Both the position numbers and the translations under genes were made by a program. This document shows positions 1 through 10,436 of a stretch of 64,000 bases of DNA, piece after piece (the first letter of the stretch is position 1; each line of letters opens with the position of its first letter). Below the pieces are notes generated by a model that searched no databases, had not been told where the DNA came from, and worked only from the letters and a program-made list of their open reading frames with translations. The DNA is from Pelodera strongyloides (Eukaryota; Nematoda; Chromadorea; Rhabditida; Rhabditidae). The DNA lies in assembly GCA_036852015.1 (NCBI GenBank), contig JAANDG010000483.1, forward strand, positions 50,428 to 114,427, given 5' to 3'.

Positions 1-1
1 G

Positions 2-1012
2 AATTCAAAAAGTTTTTAAAGTATTTAAATTCAATCATACAAAGAGTTAAATCAGCAAGTAAAGGAGAGGAGTTACCTCCCTGAGGAACTCCTTTGATCT
101 GGTGGAAAATAATGCCCTGGAATACTAGATAACTATTTTTAACTATGTAGCGTACCATGTTTTTAACTTCATTTGAAGAGAAACAGTTAGTAGACGGAGC
201 ATCAGTATAGTAACTTTTCGTAAATCCTACGTTAATAAGAGATCTACCGGGGTTTTTAAAGTATATATATCCGTTAGTTCTAGGATGCTATCAATGACAC
301 AATCATGAGGTAAGTTGGTAAAGAGACTACTAAAGTCCAAGACTTTGACTTTATGGAAACGATGTATAAGTGTAGAATTACTAATGCAAATGGAATTATC
401 TATAGAAATGAAATTAGTTTTATTACTGCTCCAAGTTTTACTAGCATTACAGTAGTTTTTAAAATGCAAACGGAAATGTTTCAGTATTTTCTGAAGAGTA
501 ATCGAAAGGTTTTTGAGAGAGCTGTGTTTAGCAGCTGTGATGTAACGCATTTTAATCGATTTTTTATGCAATTTAGGAACTGCGTAAATGTTAGGAAGTT
601 TGCGATCGGTATCAGAGCATTTTATATTAAGAATGTTGGAATAGTAAATATGACGGGATACAATACTGTCCTGTGACTCGAGATGATACGGAGAGTAAGT
701 ACGTTACCTTTATATTCGAATGAACCGTTTTCGTTCTTAGCAATACCCAATTCTTTGTGAAGGAAGTGTGAATATAAAAGAGGGCAAGAGAAAAAAAAGT
801 TAGCGGACGCCTTATCTACGCACTAATAATAAACTGTCTCTTAATATGGTTAATTTCTTTGTAAATAGAGCAGTTAGAGTTAACATGAGGTTTACGAAAA
901 CCTTGGATGACTTCATTTAACTTTTCCCATATGGGAACAGAACAATTAAGCGTACTAGTGTATTCATTGAGGTTTTTAGACAAGTCATTGAAAAGTACGT
1001 GTAAATGTTCTT
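2..1012 (-). pseudogene. Reverse transcriptase of Naiad-like element, frameshifted and partial
   Basis: Consecutive blocks of PLE-type RT occur in different frames: a pre-RT block (about 1010-819), VDKASANFFFSCP with a following helix (about 817-640), YAVPKLHKK and RYITAA (about 590-530), DFSSLFTNLPHD (motif A region, about 320-285) and QIKGVPQGGNSSPLLADL (motif B region, about 90-30). The blocks keep family order, so the RT was complete before decay. The stops seen are TAG and TAA rather than internal TGA, so nothing suggests the selenoprotein form reported in some Naiads. Confidence 0.8.
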
Positions 1013-2296
1013 CTAGTTTTTACTGGAAAAAGGTTCTCTGAACTTGGTTCCTTTTGAAAGAAAAGTTGTGGCTCTAGGGAAGCGGGATTCAAATATTTTG
1101 CAATTTCCAGAGATTATATGAAGAGAACCGTCGATATCGATTTTTTCTTTAGTGTTACAAAAAGAAAGGTAATCCTTACAATTACAATGAACGTGGTTAA
1201 CAGTAGGGTTGTTAGCAACAGTCTTGTGATTAAATAGGCGAGGTCCTAAAGGAATGCTATATTGATTTTGGTAGCAAATACGAGGTAAAAATGGAAGTGG
1301 GATATTATTAGAGATGAAAGTGTTACGGATGAATCTATTTATGGCGTATTTGAGATTAAACCCTTTAGAATCGGTACAAATAAAGGGAATTTTGATGCGA
1401 AAATCCGGTTTAGACGGCTTGGTATTTCTATCTTTCAGAGTTTTAGAAGCGCAAGAATTGCCACATATTGCTTCTACATTACGTCTGAAATAACTAGAGT
1501 GTTCATTAGAGAAATAATTTCGAACCAGGATCTTTTTAGTAGATTTAGCCAACCGGTTTTTGAGAGAAACAAGTGTTTGGAAATCAGTAGGATGAGAGAG
1601 GTTTGGAGGAGTAGTATTAAAAGACAATCTACGTTTTATTTTATTACGGGGACCTCGGTTTTTAGGTGGCCGAATTATGTTACGACAGAAATATGGAATG
1701 TTATTATTACCAAGATTTTTCTTAGAGTAGTCACTAATGAGTCCGAAACCTTTAATATGATCGTTTAAGCCGTATGGGTAAGCAGTGTTAAGAAGCCTAA
1801 TCCAACAGAGTTCTTTATCCTTGCGAATACAGTTGTTCTTGTTTTCATTTAAACAGTCTAATATATGTATAGTAAATAGTTTTACATCGGAATTTGCTTG
1901 ACAATTTGAGAAATGACGATACAGAATGGTTTCTTGTAAATTTTTATTGAGATGATATCGATGTTGACTAAACCTGTTTTTCAAAGAGCGCTTTGTCTCA
2001 CCTACATACTGCATATTGCAGTTATCACAAGTTAGACTATAGATAACCCCTTCGCTGGAGCAATTACTAATACTAGAGGCGAAAGTATGAGAGAAGTATC
2101 TTGTTGTGCTGCTACGAATGAGTTTTTCAAAAGAGATCAATGGGCAAATTTTGCAACGGGACGATTTACAGGGATTGCCAAAAGACTGTGTGCCTTCAAT
2201 AGACGTAAGCTTTAGATTCGGGCCAATCTTTTTAGAGCTGAAACAAGTTTGGGTGTGGTAGTTTGCTGTGGTATTGTTAGGGCATAAGAATTCACC
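1013..2296 (-). pseudogene. GIY-YIG endonuclease and CxC linker region of Naiad-like element
   Basis: Open frame of about 428 codons with no clear ATG start; it is bounded upstream by an in-frame TGA at 2297-2299 and ends at a TAG at 1013-1015. The first part has the PLE-type lead-in (GTQSF...CK...CKICP), then the GIY-YIG core GVIYSLTC followed by YVGETKRSL and R...QH...H, giving the paired cysteines and histidines of PLE endonucleases. A long basic middle region follows. HVHCNCKDY, near 1170-1195, supplies the CxC motif. The natural frame continues into RT after a one-base shift near 1013. Expected role: nicking chromosomal DNA to prime reverse transcription. Confidence 0.8.
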
Positions 2297-3316
2297 TCAG
2301 TCCGCCGCCCTCGGCTTCAGAGGATAGGTTGGGTAATGGAAAGAGCTTTTAGAATCTGAGAAACTTACATGGCGGGTTCAAGCTAGAGAACTCTACCACG
2401 TTGACACGAAGGACACCGAGCGACATTCTCCCACTTTCCGTTTACAACCATGAACCGGAGAATGCCTCTTACAGTGTTAGTGGAATACTTGAGTATAACC
2501 ACTACCTCCATCGTGCCGTGTGGAAACCGATATCAGATAGTAAGTAAAAATAAGTAGGTTTTAAGATAGAGACTATCCGGGGATCAAAGCAGTCCGAAAG
2601 ATGGAATTATAAAGGGCTAGCAGTAGAAATTACTGCAAAAGTGACGGTAATACAAAAATTACCTAATAATATTATAAATGTTGAAATTAACAAGTATAAA
2701 GTAACAAGAAATTAACAAGAAATTAAATTAACAAACAACATGAAAATTATCTTATTATATAAAGTTGGGAGCTTTGTTTGTTTGTTTGTTTGTTTGATTG
2801 ATTGATTGTGTGTTTGGATGATGTGCGTTACGCTCAGGGAGTAAGATTGGTTCAGTAGTTCATGTTCCCATGCACTGAGCCATCTCACATCCTGAGCGCC
2901 CCTCTCACAAACGTCCAAATAAGGCTGCATATACGGAATATGTGTGGTGTATCGTTCGGGCGCTTCCGCGGCGCTAAAAGTACTTCGATTAAAATACAAG
3001 GAACATGCAAATCTAGAGCAACAAAAGAAGCAATAACGCGAGGATTTTACATATGCAAATTTTTTAATCACTTTTGAATCCACGTTTCACGTATGTATGA
3101 AATAAAAATGTAGTAGAAGGTCGCCTCAGGCGGCGCAGCCGTCTGGTAATATAAAAAAGACACAAATATAATAAGTAAAAAGAAAAAAAAAGGGGAAGAA
3201 AAAACGTAAAGAAAGTAAGGGCCCTTGAAAGTAGTGAATAAACGGGACGTGTTTGTCGCGCGTTATTCAGTGTAGAATGATGAATAGTATAGCAGACTGA
3301 GCAAGGCTCAGACCCC

Positions 3317-3376
3317 GTTTCGACCCTGATCTTAGACGAGGATTTTGCGGTGGTTGGGTCTCATCAGTAAGATGGC
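3317..3376 (+). repeat. Dispersed repeat end, matches 38031-38094
   Basis: Begins GACCCCGTTTCGACCC and continues with ACGAGG-ATTTT-CGGTGG-GGGTCTC to a GGCC close. The same order of blocks occurs at 38031-38094 in a Dicer intron, in the same orientation, with scattered substitutions. The two copies fix a conserved unit of about 60-65 bp. The parent element is unknown. Confidence 0.6.
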
Positions 3377-4007
3377 CGCCGCTTGGAATATGAATATGGA
3401 ATAATGGATAGGAGTAGTTGTCCTGTGGTATGGGGAGCGAGTGTGAGTGGCTCTGTGTTCTTGGGTGTTGTGGTTGGGTGAATAAGAGTGTCCATGTGTC
3501 TCTGCCGTGTCTGCGCTCTCTCTCCTACCCATGTGGCCCTGGGCCCTGGTCTTTGAGGGAGAATCAATGGCACACAAAGGGGTGATGAGAAAACTGTCCA
3601 AATGACTCGGTGAAAGCCGAGACACTCCCGGGCGACAAGAAGATGTATTCCTCGGAATTATGGGTCGAGAAGAGGTCGAGACAGTGTTTGAAGGTTGTAA
3701 AATGATTGAAAGAAAAGCGATGGCGGCAAAATAACTTTAAAATTGAGGTATTAAACTTAATTAAGGATAAAAGAAAGAAAAGCAGAAGCATGTATAAGAG
3801 TGAAGGAAACATAGTTCTGTAACATATGAACAAGAATAAAGAAAAGGAAATATAGCAAAAAGTAAGTAGAATAGAATCATGAGAAATGTAATCAGTCAAG
3901 TAAGTACATTATTAGGACTAAAAATAAGCATGTCAATAATGACATGAATTCCATGTAGCAACAATGTTTAGTCACAAGGACAAAACACCGTACAGTACAC
4001 TACTTGG

Positions 4008-4084
4008 GTATAATTATGCCACGAGGGCACGGGTAAAATTATGCCACGAGGGCACGGGTAACATTATGCTACGAGGGCACGGCT
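4008..4084 (+). repeat. Tandem repeat, about 28-bp unit, three copies
   Basis: Three consecutive copies of a unit reading ATTATGCCACGAGGGCACGG plus a short A/T linker; the third has GCTACG for GCCACG. Confidence 0.85.
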
Positions 4085-4811
4085 ATCTAGATAGATTCTA
4101 GATAACAAGAAGCAAGAAAATAGTCTAAGTAAGGAGACAGAGAAAACCTAAGTCTAGAGAGGGGTGCAAGGTGTAGGAAAAACAAATAAAGCTGAGATAC
4201 ATATAAGCTCACATTACGAGTAGAAATAAATAGTTGGATATACAACGATAATGGAAAGGGGAACATGAAGTACTGTGTGATGTGATGTGTGGCGACCAAC
4301 TAGGCTAAAAGGAAAGGAAGCAAATATAGTGCGAAAATTAGTAAGTATAAAAGAGTATTCAACATGGAGAGGGGATATCATAGAATTGTCAGCGTGGAAA
4401 GAAATAGATAAAACATAAAATATTACAAAATATGGTAAGGAGAGGAAGATCTTATAGCAAGCTAGGGGGGCAGCGAAGCCTCCAACAGATGCGAGCCAAG
4501 ATCCAATAACAAATAAAAGAGGAAGCAAATTAGGAAGATATAAGTGAATAAATTCAACAAACTAACATGAATATACCATATGTAATATGGTAACCCCGGA
4601 TTCTGCGCAGAAAGGCATCTCCTGGCGCAGATTAAGTAAATCTCGAACGGCGCACAATACAGTATACCCATAAAAATGGCCGCAGATTAAAATATTTCAA
4701 ATTTTGTCATAAACGTGGACAAAACCTCCATCAGGTTCAACTATAGGGCTGCGCCGCAGTCGGAATTCAATAATAGGGCTGCGCCGCAGTCGCGTCCGCG
4801 CTGTTCAAACC

Positions 4812-5000
4812 CCGTCGCCTCAGAAAAACCAACACGTGAAGCAAAAAAAACCGAAATCCCGTAGTGAAGGCATTTTTTGGAGGGGTTTGAAATTTTTTTT
4901 ACCCAAAAGTTTTTGTTTATTTTTATTTTCACTTTCGTTACCTAAAAAAATAAGCTTTTTTTTAGCCCAACATGCAAAACCGGCTTGACATTCCCTTTAA
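4812..5000 (-). mobile_element. Dispersed TTAA-ended element, copy 1
   Basis: On the minus strand it starts TTAAAGGGAATGTCAAGCCG and matches the plus-strand sequence at 8140-8335 along about 190 bp, including CCTTCACTA(C/T)GGGATTTCGG near the far end. Only one TTAA end is visible, so it is either truncated or asymmetrical. Confidence 0.75.
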
Positions 5001-5622
5001 TGCTTGATGTGGGCAATTATTTGACTGTCGATAGTTTGTCGATAGAAAACGACTGACGAAACGCTGGTTGTTTAAACAAAAATGGCGAAACACCTGACTA
5101 AAATTGTTGCAACTGGTGTTTCGCGTGATTGTCGCGCCTGAAGACTCATCTCTTGTCGCCGAATAGCCGCCTAATAGCTGCCCGATAGCCGCAGTTCCAA
5201 ACAGTTCCAAAATTAGCGAGACACATGGCGTAGTCTATGTTCATGTTATGCTGGTGGCCAGCGAAACTATTTCTTTGGGCGAACCCGTCAGTGAAAATAA
5301 TTGCGCCTGACGTACGCGTGAATGAAAATAGAATTACTTTCCAATTCAACCGCATTCACTGTGCATAATCAGAGTTTTTTCTCCGCTCCCGAATGCTCTG
5401 TTAAATGTTAAATATATTAAATTTTAACTATAAATAACATAAACCTTCTGGTATAAATGCACTACATTCAAACAAAACAGCAGCCATTTCCTTACCATGA
5501 TCACAGGTTATTGTGATCCTTCCTTATGTCATTTATATGTATTTTATCCAATTTAATTTATTTAATGGTATTAAAGGAAGGCAGTCACTTCAAATTCGTC
5601 ATTTTACTTTGTGCAATCTTAT

Positions 5623-5771
5623 TAGCCCGTATTCTCGGGTCGACGGTAGCGTTCCGTTTGGGAAATCCTTTGTATGCAAATTTCTCGACTATCTAGACTA
5701 GCTGGAGGAAAAATTTGCATACGAATGAGCTCCCAAACGGAACATTCCCGTCGACCCGAGAATACGGGCTA
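5623..5771. mobile_element. Short inverted-repeat element (MITE)
   Basis: Terminal inverted repeats start TAGCCCGTATTCTCGGGTCG and end with the complement; matching continues inwards (TTCCGTTTGGGA, TATGCAAATTT) to a small central loop, so nearly the whole 149 bp can fold back. A TA dinucleotide at each edge suggests TA target choice. No coding capacity. Confidence 0.85.
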
Positions 5772-6033
5772 TTATATAAAGGAGAAGAGTTTACTTTTTT
5801 GCTTGTGTGAACGTAACGAAACCTGTTCATAAAGTTTAAATACCTTCGAAATCGAACATCTTATTTAAAGGAGAAGAGTTTACTTTTTTGTTTGTGTGAA
5901 CGTAACGAAACCTGTTCATAAAGTTTAAATATCTCCGAAATCGAACACACAAAACATTCGCCTCGGATTTGGTTCGAACCTGCCACCTCTGCCTTCATAG
6001 TCCAGCGCTCTACCTACTGCGCTATGCTGGGTT
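5772..6033 (-). repeat. SINE-like unit: tRNA-like head plus duplicated body
   Basis: On the minus strand, a tRNA-like head (about 6032-5958) contains an A-box-like TAGCGCAGTAGGTAGAGCGC and a B-box GGTTCGAACC. The acceptor and anticodon stems do not pair well, so this is not a functional tRNA. Downstream, an 86-bp unit (contains GTTCACACAAAC and CTTCTCCTTTA) is present twice in tandem (5863-5948, 5776-5861). A related piece of the unit recurs at 17555-17620. The unit abuts the MITE at 5623-5771 directly. Confidence 0.65.
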
Positions 6034-6121
6034 GTGACGAGAGAATCTTTCCGCTCTACACAAGTAACGTTCAGTGTCAAATTGTTAAATTTGCATGACA
6101 CAATACAATTAGTCGTTTCCA

Positions 6122-6701
6122 GAGGTCGTTTTCACCAACATTTACTTCTGTCAAAAAGGGTACTTCAGTCAAAAGCGCGCGGTACTTCTGGTTTCACCAA
6201 CATTTACTTCTGTCAAAAAGGTACTTAGGTTAAGTACCTTTTTGACAGAAGTACGCTTTTAACACGGGAGGCGTACTTCCACCAAAAAGGTGAAAGTAAG
6301 CCTGTACTTCAGTTTTTTCTCCTTTATGAAGACTAATTAACTTAATTTGTTTAATTATTGTATGGTTTTTATGGTAAATAAGTTTTGTAAACATTAATTG
6401 ACAATGATTTCAGTTTTTGGATCACATTTCACATATTAATAAAGTGATTACACGCTTGATTATTTATATATTTCTTGTTTACATGGTAAACAATTTCTAG
6501 TAATTACTTAGATATGTATCATATTCGTTTTAAAACGTAATCTAACTGTTATCCAACGTTTTCCTTAAAAAAAAGTAAATGTTGGTGAAATCCATCAAAA
6601 AGCGTGTGGCAGCGTACTTCAGTCATAAATTTACTTAACCTAAGTACCTTTTTGATGGTCAGAAATTTATGACAGAAGTAAATGTTGGTGAAAACGGCCT
6701 C
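6122..6701. mobile_element. Foldback element with complex inverted repeats
   Basis: Outer inverted repeats of about 31 bp: GAGGTCGTTTTCACCAACAT at the left and its near-perfect complement ending GGCCTC at the right. The CACCAACATTTACTTCTGTC segment is repeated within the left arm and again, inverted, at 6570-6590; GTACTTAGGTTAAGTACC forms a small palindrome near 6222-6241. The centre is AT-rich and non-coding. Its end resembles the GAGGCCATATTCACCA families at 35899, 58407 and 59297. Confidence 0.75.
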
Positions 6702-6989
6702 AGGATCGATAATTATACGTTTTCTCCACTAATATATGACTATATCGTGTGAAGCAGAGAGGGAAGGGGGCATACTCATATTTTTTCTTAAACTAGGGTA
6801 CCAATCGGTCGAAGGTCGATACCTCCAGTCTGAGAAGAGCCCGTAGGGCTCCTCGAACGGCTGGTATTGAATATAGGAAAGAACTGAGAAAAATTGTTTA
6901 CCAAAACCAATTTATTTGAAATCTAACCCAGGGAGTGCACTACTAGGCAAGCGGCGTTACTAGATATCAGCACGTCGCATCAGCGCGAA

Positions 6990-7182
6990 GGGACGTGACA
7001 ACTGCGACAGATTGCTCAGATTGATCCCATTGATGTGCATGATTGGCCATGGTAAATTGCTGGTAATTGCGTGAACGTTGCGCTTGAAGTTTGGAAAAAA
7101 TTGCATCCTACCATATTTGGTACGGAGAATCAGATAGAGTTATATAAAATAGGTGTTATCTGAAATGAGCCTGACCCTTTAA
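6990..7182 (+). mobile_element. Truncated copy of the 9973-10370 MITE family
   Basis: Matches the right arm of the element at 9973-10370: GACGTGACAACTGCGA, GGCCATGGTAAATTGCTG and the end GAAATGAGCCTGACCCTTTAA. The left arm is missing. Confidence 0.75.
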
Positions 7183-7537
7183 AGGCTTTTCTTGCCTCCT
7201 TCTTATCGCCTAATAGTCGCCGATAGCCGCCGCGTACTTCCTTCAATCATCATAGTAACTGGAAGTCTCAAAAATACAGGCTGCGTCTACATCATAGTTT
7301 GAATATATATATTGAAAATATTACCAGTAGATAATAGCAGGCGTTTGTGTCGGCCAAGTACGACCACCCTGGAGGGCAGCTGTCCCCTGAAAAAGAAAAA
7401 CTTGCATGAAATTCTACCCCTATTCAAAGGAGATACTTTTCCTTCCTTTTTATCGAAATATGATGGTGCTAGCTTCCAAGAAACATGACTTATGAAGCAC
7501 CATCTTTTAATTAGAAGCAATAACACAGGAAAGTGAA

Positions 7538-7840
7538 AACCCCGATTTTGCCCCGATTATTTTCAAAAAACCCCGATTATTTCAAAAAAACCCTCAAAAA
7601 ACCCGATCACGTCCCGATTACGCCCCGATCACAAATACTCGGGGCATACTTGGGAACAAGGCCCGATTTCGTCCCGATTATTTCAAAAAACCCCGATTTC
7701 GCCCAGAACATTCGTCGAAAAACCCCGATTTCGCCCCGATTATTTCCCAAAACCCCGACTTCGCCCCGATTTTTTTCCAAAAACCCCGATTTCGCCCCGA
7801 TCACGGCCCGATTTTTTGAGGGACTTGATCGGGGTTTTTG
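7538..7840 (+). repeat. Degenerate array of CCCCGATT-type motifs
   Basis: About sixteen occurrences of (C)CCCGAT separated by A-tracts or TTTCG, in a loose period near 30 bp (AAAACCCCGATTTCGCCCCG). It is open in frames on both strands because of the repeat, giving peptides rich in PDF/SKNP that are not a protein family. It closes with the inverted motif GATCGGGGTTTTT. Confidence 0.8.
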
Positions 7841-8073
7841 GTTTCCCTTGTAATCAATCTAATACTTTGAATTAAATCAAAAGTACATCGTACTCTTTGC
7901 ATGTCCCGAGGATATCTGGTTCTCATTGTGTGTGTGTCTCGAGGGAGGGTACTAAACTCGGGCCCTAATGTAGTCCAGGCCCATCGCGGCTCATTTCTGA
8001 TTTAAAATGCAAGTAATTAAGAAAAAAAAGCTCTGCATTGAGTTTCCAGGTTGATATCAACAATTCTTTTTGC

Positions 8074-8120
8074 TTAAAGGGACAGGCCCATCAAAGTAAA
8101 CCCATATTTACGATTTCTTT
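8074..8120 (+). mobile_element. Solo left end of the 9430-9818 MITE family
   Basis: TTAAAGGGACAGGCCCATCA then AAGTAAACCCATATTTACGAT, identical in plan to the terminal 45 bp of the element at 9430. No opposite arm is present nearby; the next element starts at 8140. Confidence 0.75.
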
Positions 8121-8139
8121 TTTCTGTGGCGCCTCTTTA

Positions 8140-8335
8140 TTAAAGGGAATGTAAACCCGGTTTTGCGTGTTGGGCTCAAACGAAAGCTTATTTTTTGTAG
8201 GTAAGGAAAGTGAAAACAAAAATAAACAAAAACTTTTAGATAAAAAGAAAAACAATTTCAAACACCTCCAAAACATGCCTTCACTATGGGATTTCGGTTT
8301 TTTGCTTCATTTTTTTGGGTTTCTGAAGCAAAAAA
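8140..8335 (+). mobile_element. Dispersed TTAA-ended element, copy 2
   Basis: Begins TTAAAGGGAATGTAAACCCG and aligns by eye with the reverse complement of 4812-5000 for its length. ORFs here are chance products of A-rich sequence. Confidence 0.75.
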
Positions 8336-8587
8336 CTTGTGCCAACACGGTCTTTATACATGAGTTGCAAAAAAGATTTTTTTTAATCGCGCGTAATAGG
8401 CAGCATATAAAAAATGAGGATGCCGACAGACAAACAAAAATAGATGCAAGCAGAAGACGCACTAAAATCTGTGCTGTCGCAGGTCTTTTGTTTTAAACTC
8501 GATTTTTGAGAGCGCGTGGAACAGTATCCATATGAATCTGCGTTGACGCTCAACTGCTTTCCTCGATCTTTTTCTTACTAGGTCCAT

Positions 8588-8857
8588 ATGTCCATAAATT
8601 TGTATAACAAAACCGACGACTATAGTTTTGATGTTATACGCTTTCCCATGTTTGATAATAACATATGCAACCGTATCAAAATTAATTGTATACAAGGAGA
8701 ACTAATTAGAATTCATAGATGTACTTCAATCCTTTTTAGCTTTAAACTTAAAACACAAGAATTTTACAAAAAACTTCGAAGTAATGGTTACCCATGCCAA
8801 ATTATCAAAACAACATTTAAAAAAACTTTTCAACAAATACCCTATAATTATGCATAA
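8588..8857 (+). pseudogene. C-terminal fragment of a Penelope-like reverse transcriptase
   Basis: A 89-codon frame ending at a stop. It reads LYNKTDDYSFDVIRFP, then GELIRIHRCTS and later KLRSNGYPCQIIKTTFKK. This is the post-catalytic region of PLE-type RTs, where a 'Y.K.DD' strand is followed by a '.QLIR..R.CS' helix and a '.GY' helix. The upstream frame is closed by TAG at 8578-8580, so it is 5'-truncated. It lies on the strand opposite to the element at 1-2296 and need not belong to the same family. Confidence 0.6.
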
Positions 8858-9084
8858 ATACGGCACTACATCCAAGTCACTCTGCACCTGGGTTGACAAA
8901 CAAATAAGCTAAGTCTATGTTTCCTTTCTTTTCGATATTTACCCTAGCAATGCGACCAGGTACCCTTTCCACTGATCACTGTTATTCCGTGCACCCACTT
9001 ACTTATTGATCTGCCGACTATATTCCTAGCTCACCGCTGTATTGTTAATGTTGGTAAGTACAAGTTTAGTTATTTTTTCGGCTT

Positions 9085-9190
9085 ACGCAAAAGGTAAGCA
9101 TTTATTAAATTTCAGGAAGCTGTTGTACCTAGGCAAGGTAAGCGTTTTTTGTTTGTTACTTTTCAGGAGAATGCTGTAGCAGTAAGGTAA
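9085..9190 (+). other. Repeated splice-site-like block with two micro-exon-sized inserts
   Basis: AAGGTAAGC occurs three times (near 9091, 9136, 9185) and TTTCAGGA twice, giving two stretches of 22 nt (9116-9137) and 20 nt (9167-9186) with good acceptor and donor consensus. No surrounding gene was recognised, so function is unproven. Confidence 0.4.
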
Positions 9191-9429
9191 GCGTTTACTA
9201 CCTTTTCATTTACACTTATAATAATATCCTTTGTTAGCGCGATAGCGCTAACATAGTTTGGGTTTATATATTATACTTTCATTATTATAAACCAACTTTA
9301 ATTGCCCTCTCTCCTATTTCCTTTATGGCCGTCGCACTGACGCCCATATTTCTAATATGGGCCATATTACTTCTCTTTTTATTATTATTGCACTAGTACA
9401 TATGTATTATAGTTTTCCTTTTATTCCCT

Positions 9430-9818
9430 TTAAAGGGACAGGCCCATCAAAGTAAACCTATATTTACGATATGTTCATAATTAATATAAAGCATTTTTAT
9501 TACAATATATACAAACCAAATATCACCTACATTTACCCTGGGGAACTTTTTCCGATAAGCTCATCGTATATGTATACCGTAAAACCGCAGATTTCAGAGA
9601 GGTGTATGCAAATTTTGATCGCATCCTAATTTCACTATAAATTTGCATAGATAGCTTTGATATCTGGAGTTTTATGAAAATACGATGAGCGCATCGCAAA
9701 AAGTTTCCCAGGGTGAATGTAGGTGAAATTAGGTTTGTATATATTGTAATAAAATGCTTTATAATCATTGTGAACGTATCGTAAATATAGGTTTACTTTG
9801 ATGGGCCTGTCCCTTTAA
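9430..9818. mobile_element. TTAA MITE, foldback type
   Basis: Flanked and ended by TTAA: TTAAAGGGACAGGCCCATCA at the left and the exact complement at the right. The arms match for about 170 bp each (AAACCTATATTTACGAT, TTACAATATATACAAACC, TCACCTACATT.ACCC), leaving a short centre with CAAATTTTGATC. No protein coding. TTAA targeting is a piggyBac-superfamily habit; the transposase source is not in the window. Confidence 0.9.
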
Positions 9819-9884
9819 TAGTACAACTGTGTTATAACATAGTCAGATTAAGAGATTTATTGGGACTAAATTGATGGAACTACG

Positions 9885-10421
9885 GTACCCATACACGATA
9901 AACTAGTCGGAAAAAAGTACCCTGGAGTGAATATCGATAAAATTTAGTTTGTATATATTGTGATAAACACTATTAAAGGGCCAGGCCCATTTCAAATTAC
10001 CCCTATTTTTGATGACTCCATCGGATTCTCCGTTTCAAATATAGTAGGCTGAATTTTTTTCCAGTTTTCCAGTATTCAGCAATTTACCATGGCCAGCCAT
10101 GCCCAACTATATATCGCAGTTGTCACGCCCCGCCGCGCTAATTGGGCAATATGCTCTATTGGGCGTGGCATTGCGATGTTGGCCATTCAGCGCAAATGGG
10201 CGTGACAACTGCGATTGATTGTTGTGTATGACTGGCCATGGTAAATTGCTGAAAACTGCATGAATATTGCGACTGAAAATTTTAAAAAATTCAGCCTACT
10301 ATATTTGAAACGGAGAATCCGATGGAGTCATCAAAAATAGGGGTAATTTGAAATGGGCCTGACCCTTTAATGAAAAATAAGAAGAAATCGTAAATATACG
10401 TTCACTTTGATGTCCCTTCAA
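9885..10421. mobile_element. Older 9430-type MITE remnant split by a nested MITE
   Basis: 9885-9972 (AAGTACCCTGGAGTGAAT, TTTGTATATATTGTGATAAA) and 10371-10421 (ATCGTAAATATACGTTCACTTTGATG) together correspond to the right arm of the 9430-9818 family. Between them lies the second MITE with TTAA at both borders, exactly at one TTAA of the host copy. Confidence 0.8.
9973..10370. mobile_element. TTAA MITE inserted in another MITE
   Basis: Ends TTAAAGGGCCAGGCCCATTT and GGCCTGACCCTTTAA; inverted arms share TTTCAAATTACCCCTATTTTTGATGACTCC-type sequence, CAGCAATTTACCATGGCCAG and CGCAGTTGTCACGCCC. Non-coding. A truncated relative sits at 6990-7182. Confidence 0.9.
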
Positions 10422-10436
10422 ACTGCTAGCACTCAC

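Larger units (their letters stand above)
1..2296 (-). mobile_element. Penelope-like retroelement, Naiad-type (EN before RT), left-truncated by window
   Basis: Read on the minus strand, a GIY-YIG endonuclease comes first (from about 2296), then a CxC motif, then a reverse transcriptase running off the left window edge. Canonical Penelope-like elements carry GIY-YIG after RT; the permuted order with a CxC linker is known for the Naiad/Chlamys clade, and Naiads occur in invertebrates. The RT part is broken by several frameshifts and stops, so this copy is dead. RT motif A and the GxPQG-type motif are visible, but the catalytic YxDD would lie beyond position 1. No pseudo-LTR or target duplication was identified. 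The clade assignment rests on domain order and the CxC motif, not on a tree. Confidence 0.8.
2297..4811. other. Gene-free stretch with simple repeats
   Basis: I see no coding exon or RNA gene. A (TTTG)n then (ATTG)n tract lies at about 2773-2808. Long A/G-rich stretches (3180-3200, 3770-3860) produce chance ORFs on the minus strand that have no family resemblance. Repeat pieces within it are listed separately. Confidence 0.5.

Noticed and set aside
1013..2296. Selenocysteine-containing Naiad
   Set aside because: The disruptions observed are TAG or TAA stops and frameshifts, not in-frame TGA codons within conserved motifs.
5958..6032. Functional tRNA gene
   Set aside because: A and B boxes are good, but the acceptor and anticodon stems do not pair; called SINE-like instead. 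The same reasoning applies to 17234-17304 and 63018-63092.
7533..7853. ORFs on both strands across the CCCCGATT array
   Set aside because: Repeat-driven; peptide repeats match no family and both strands are equally open.
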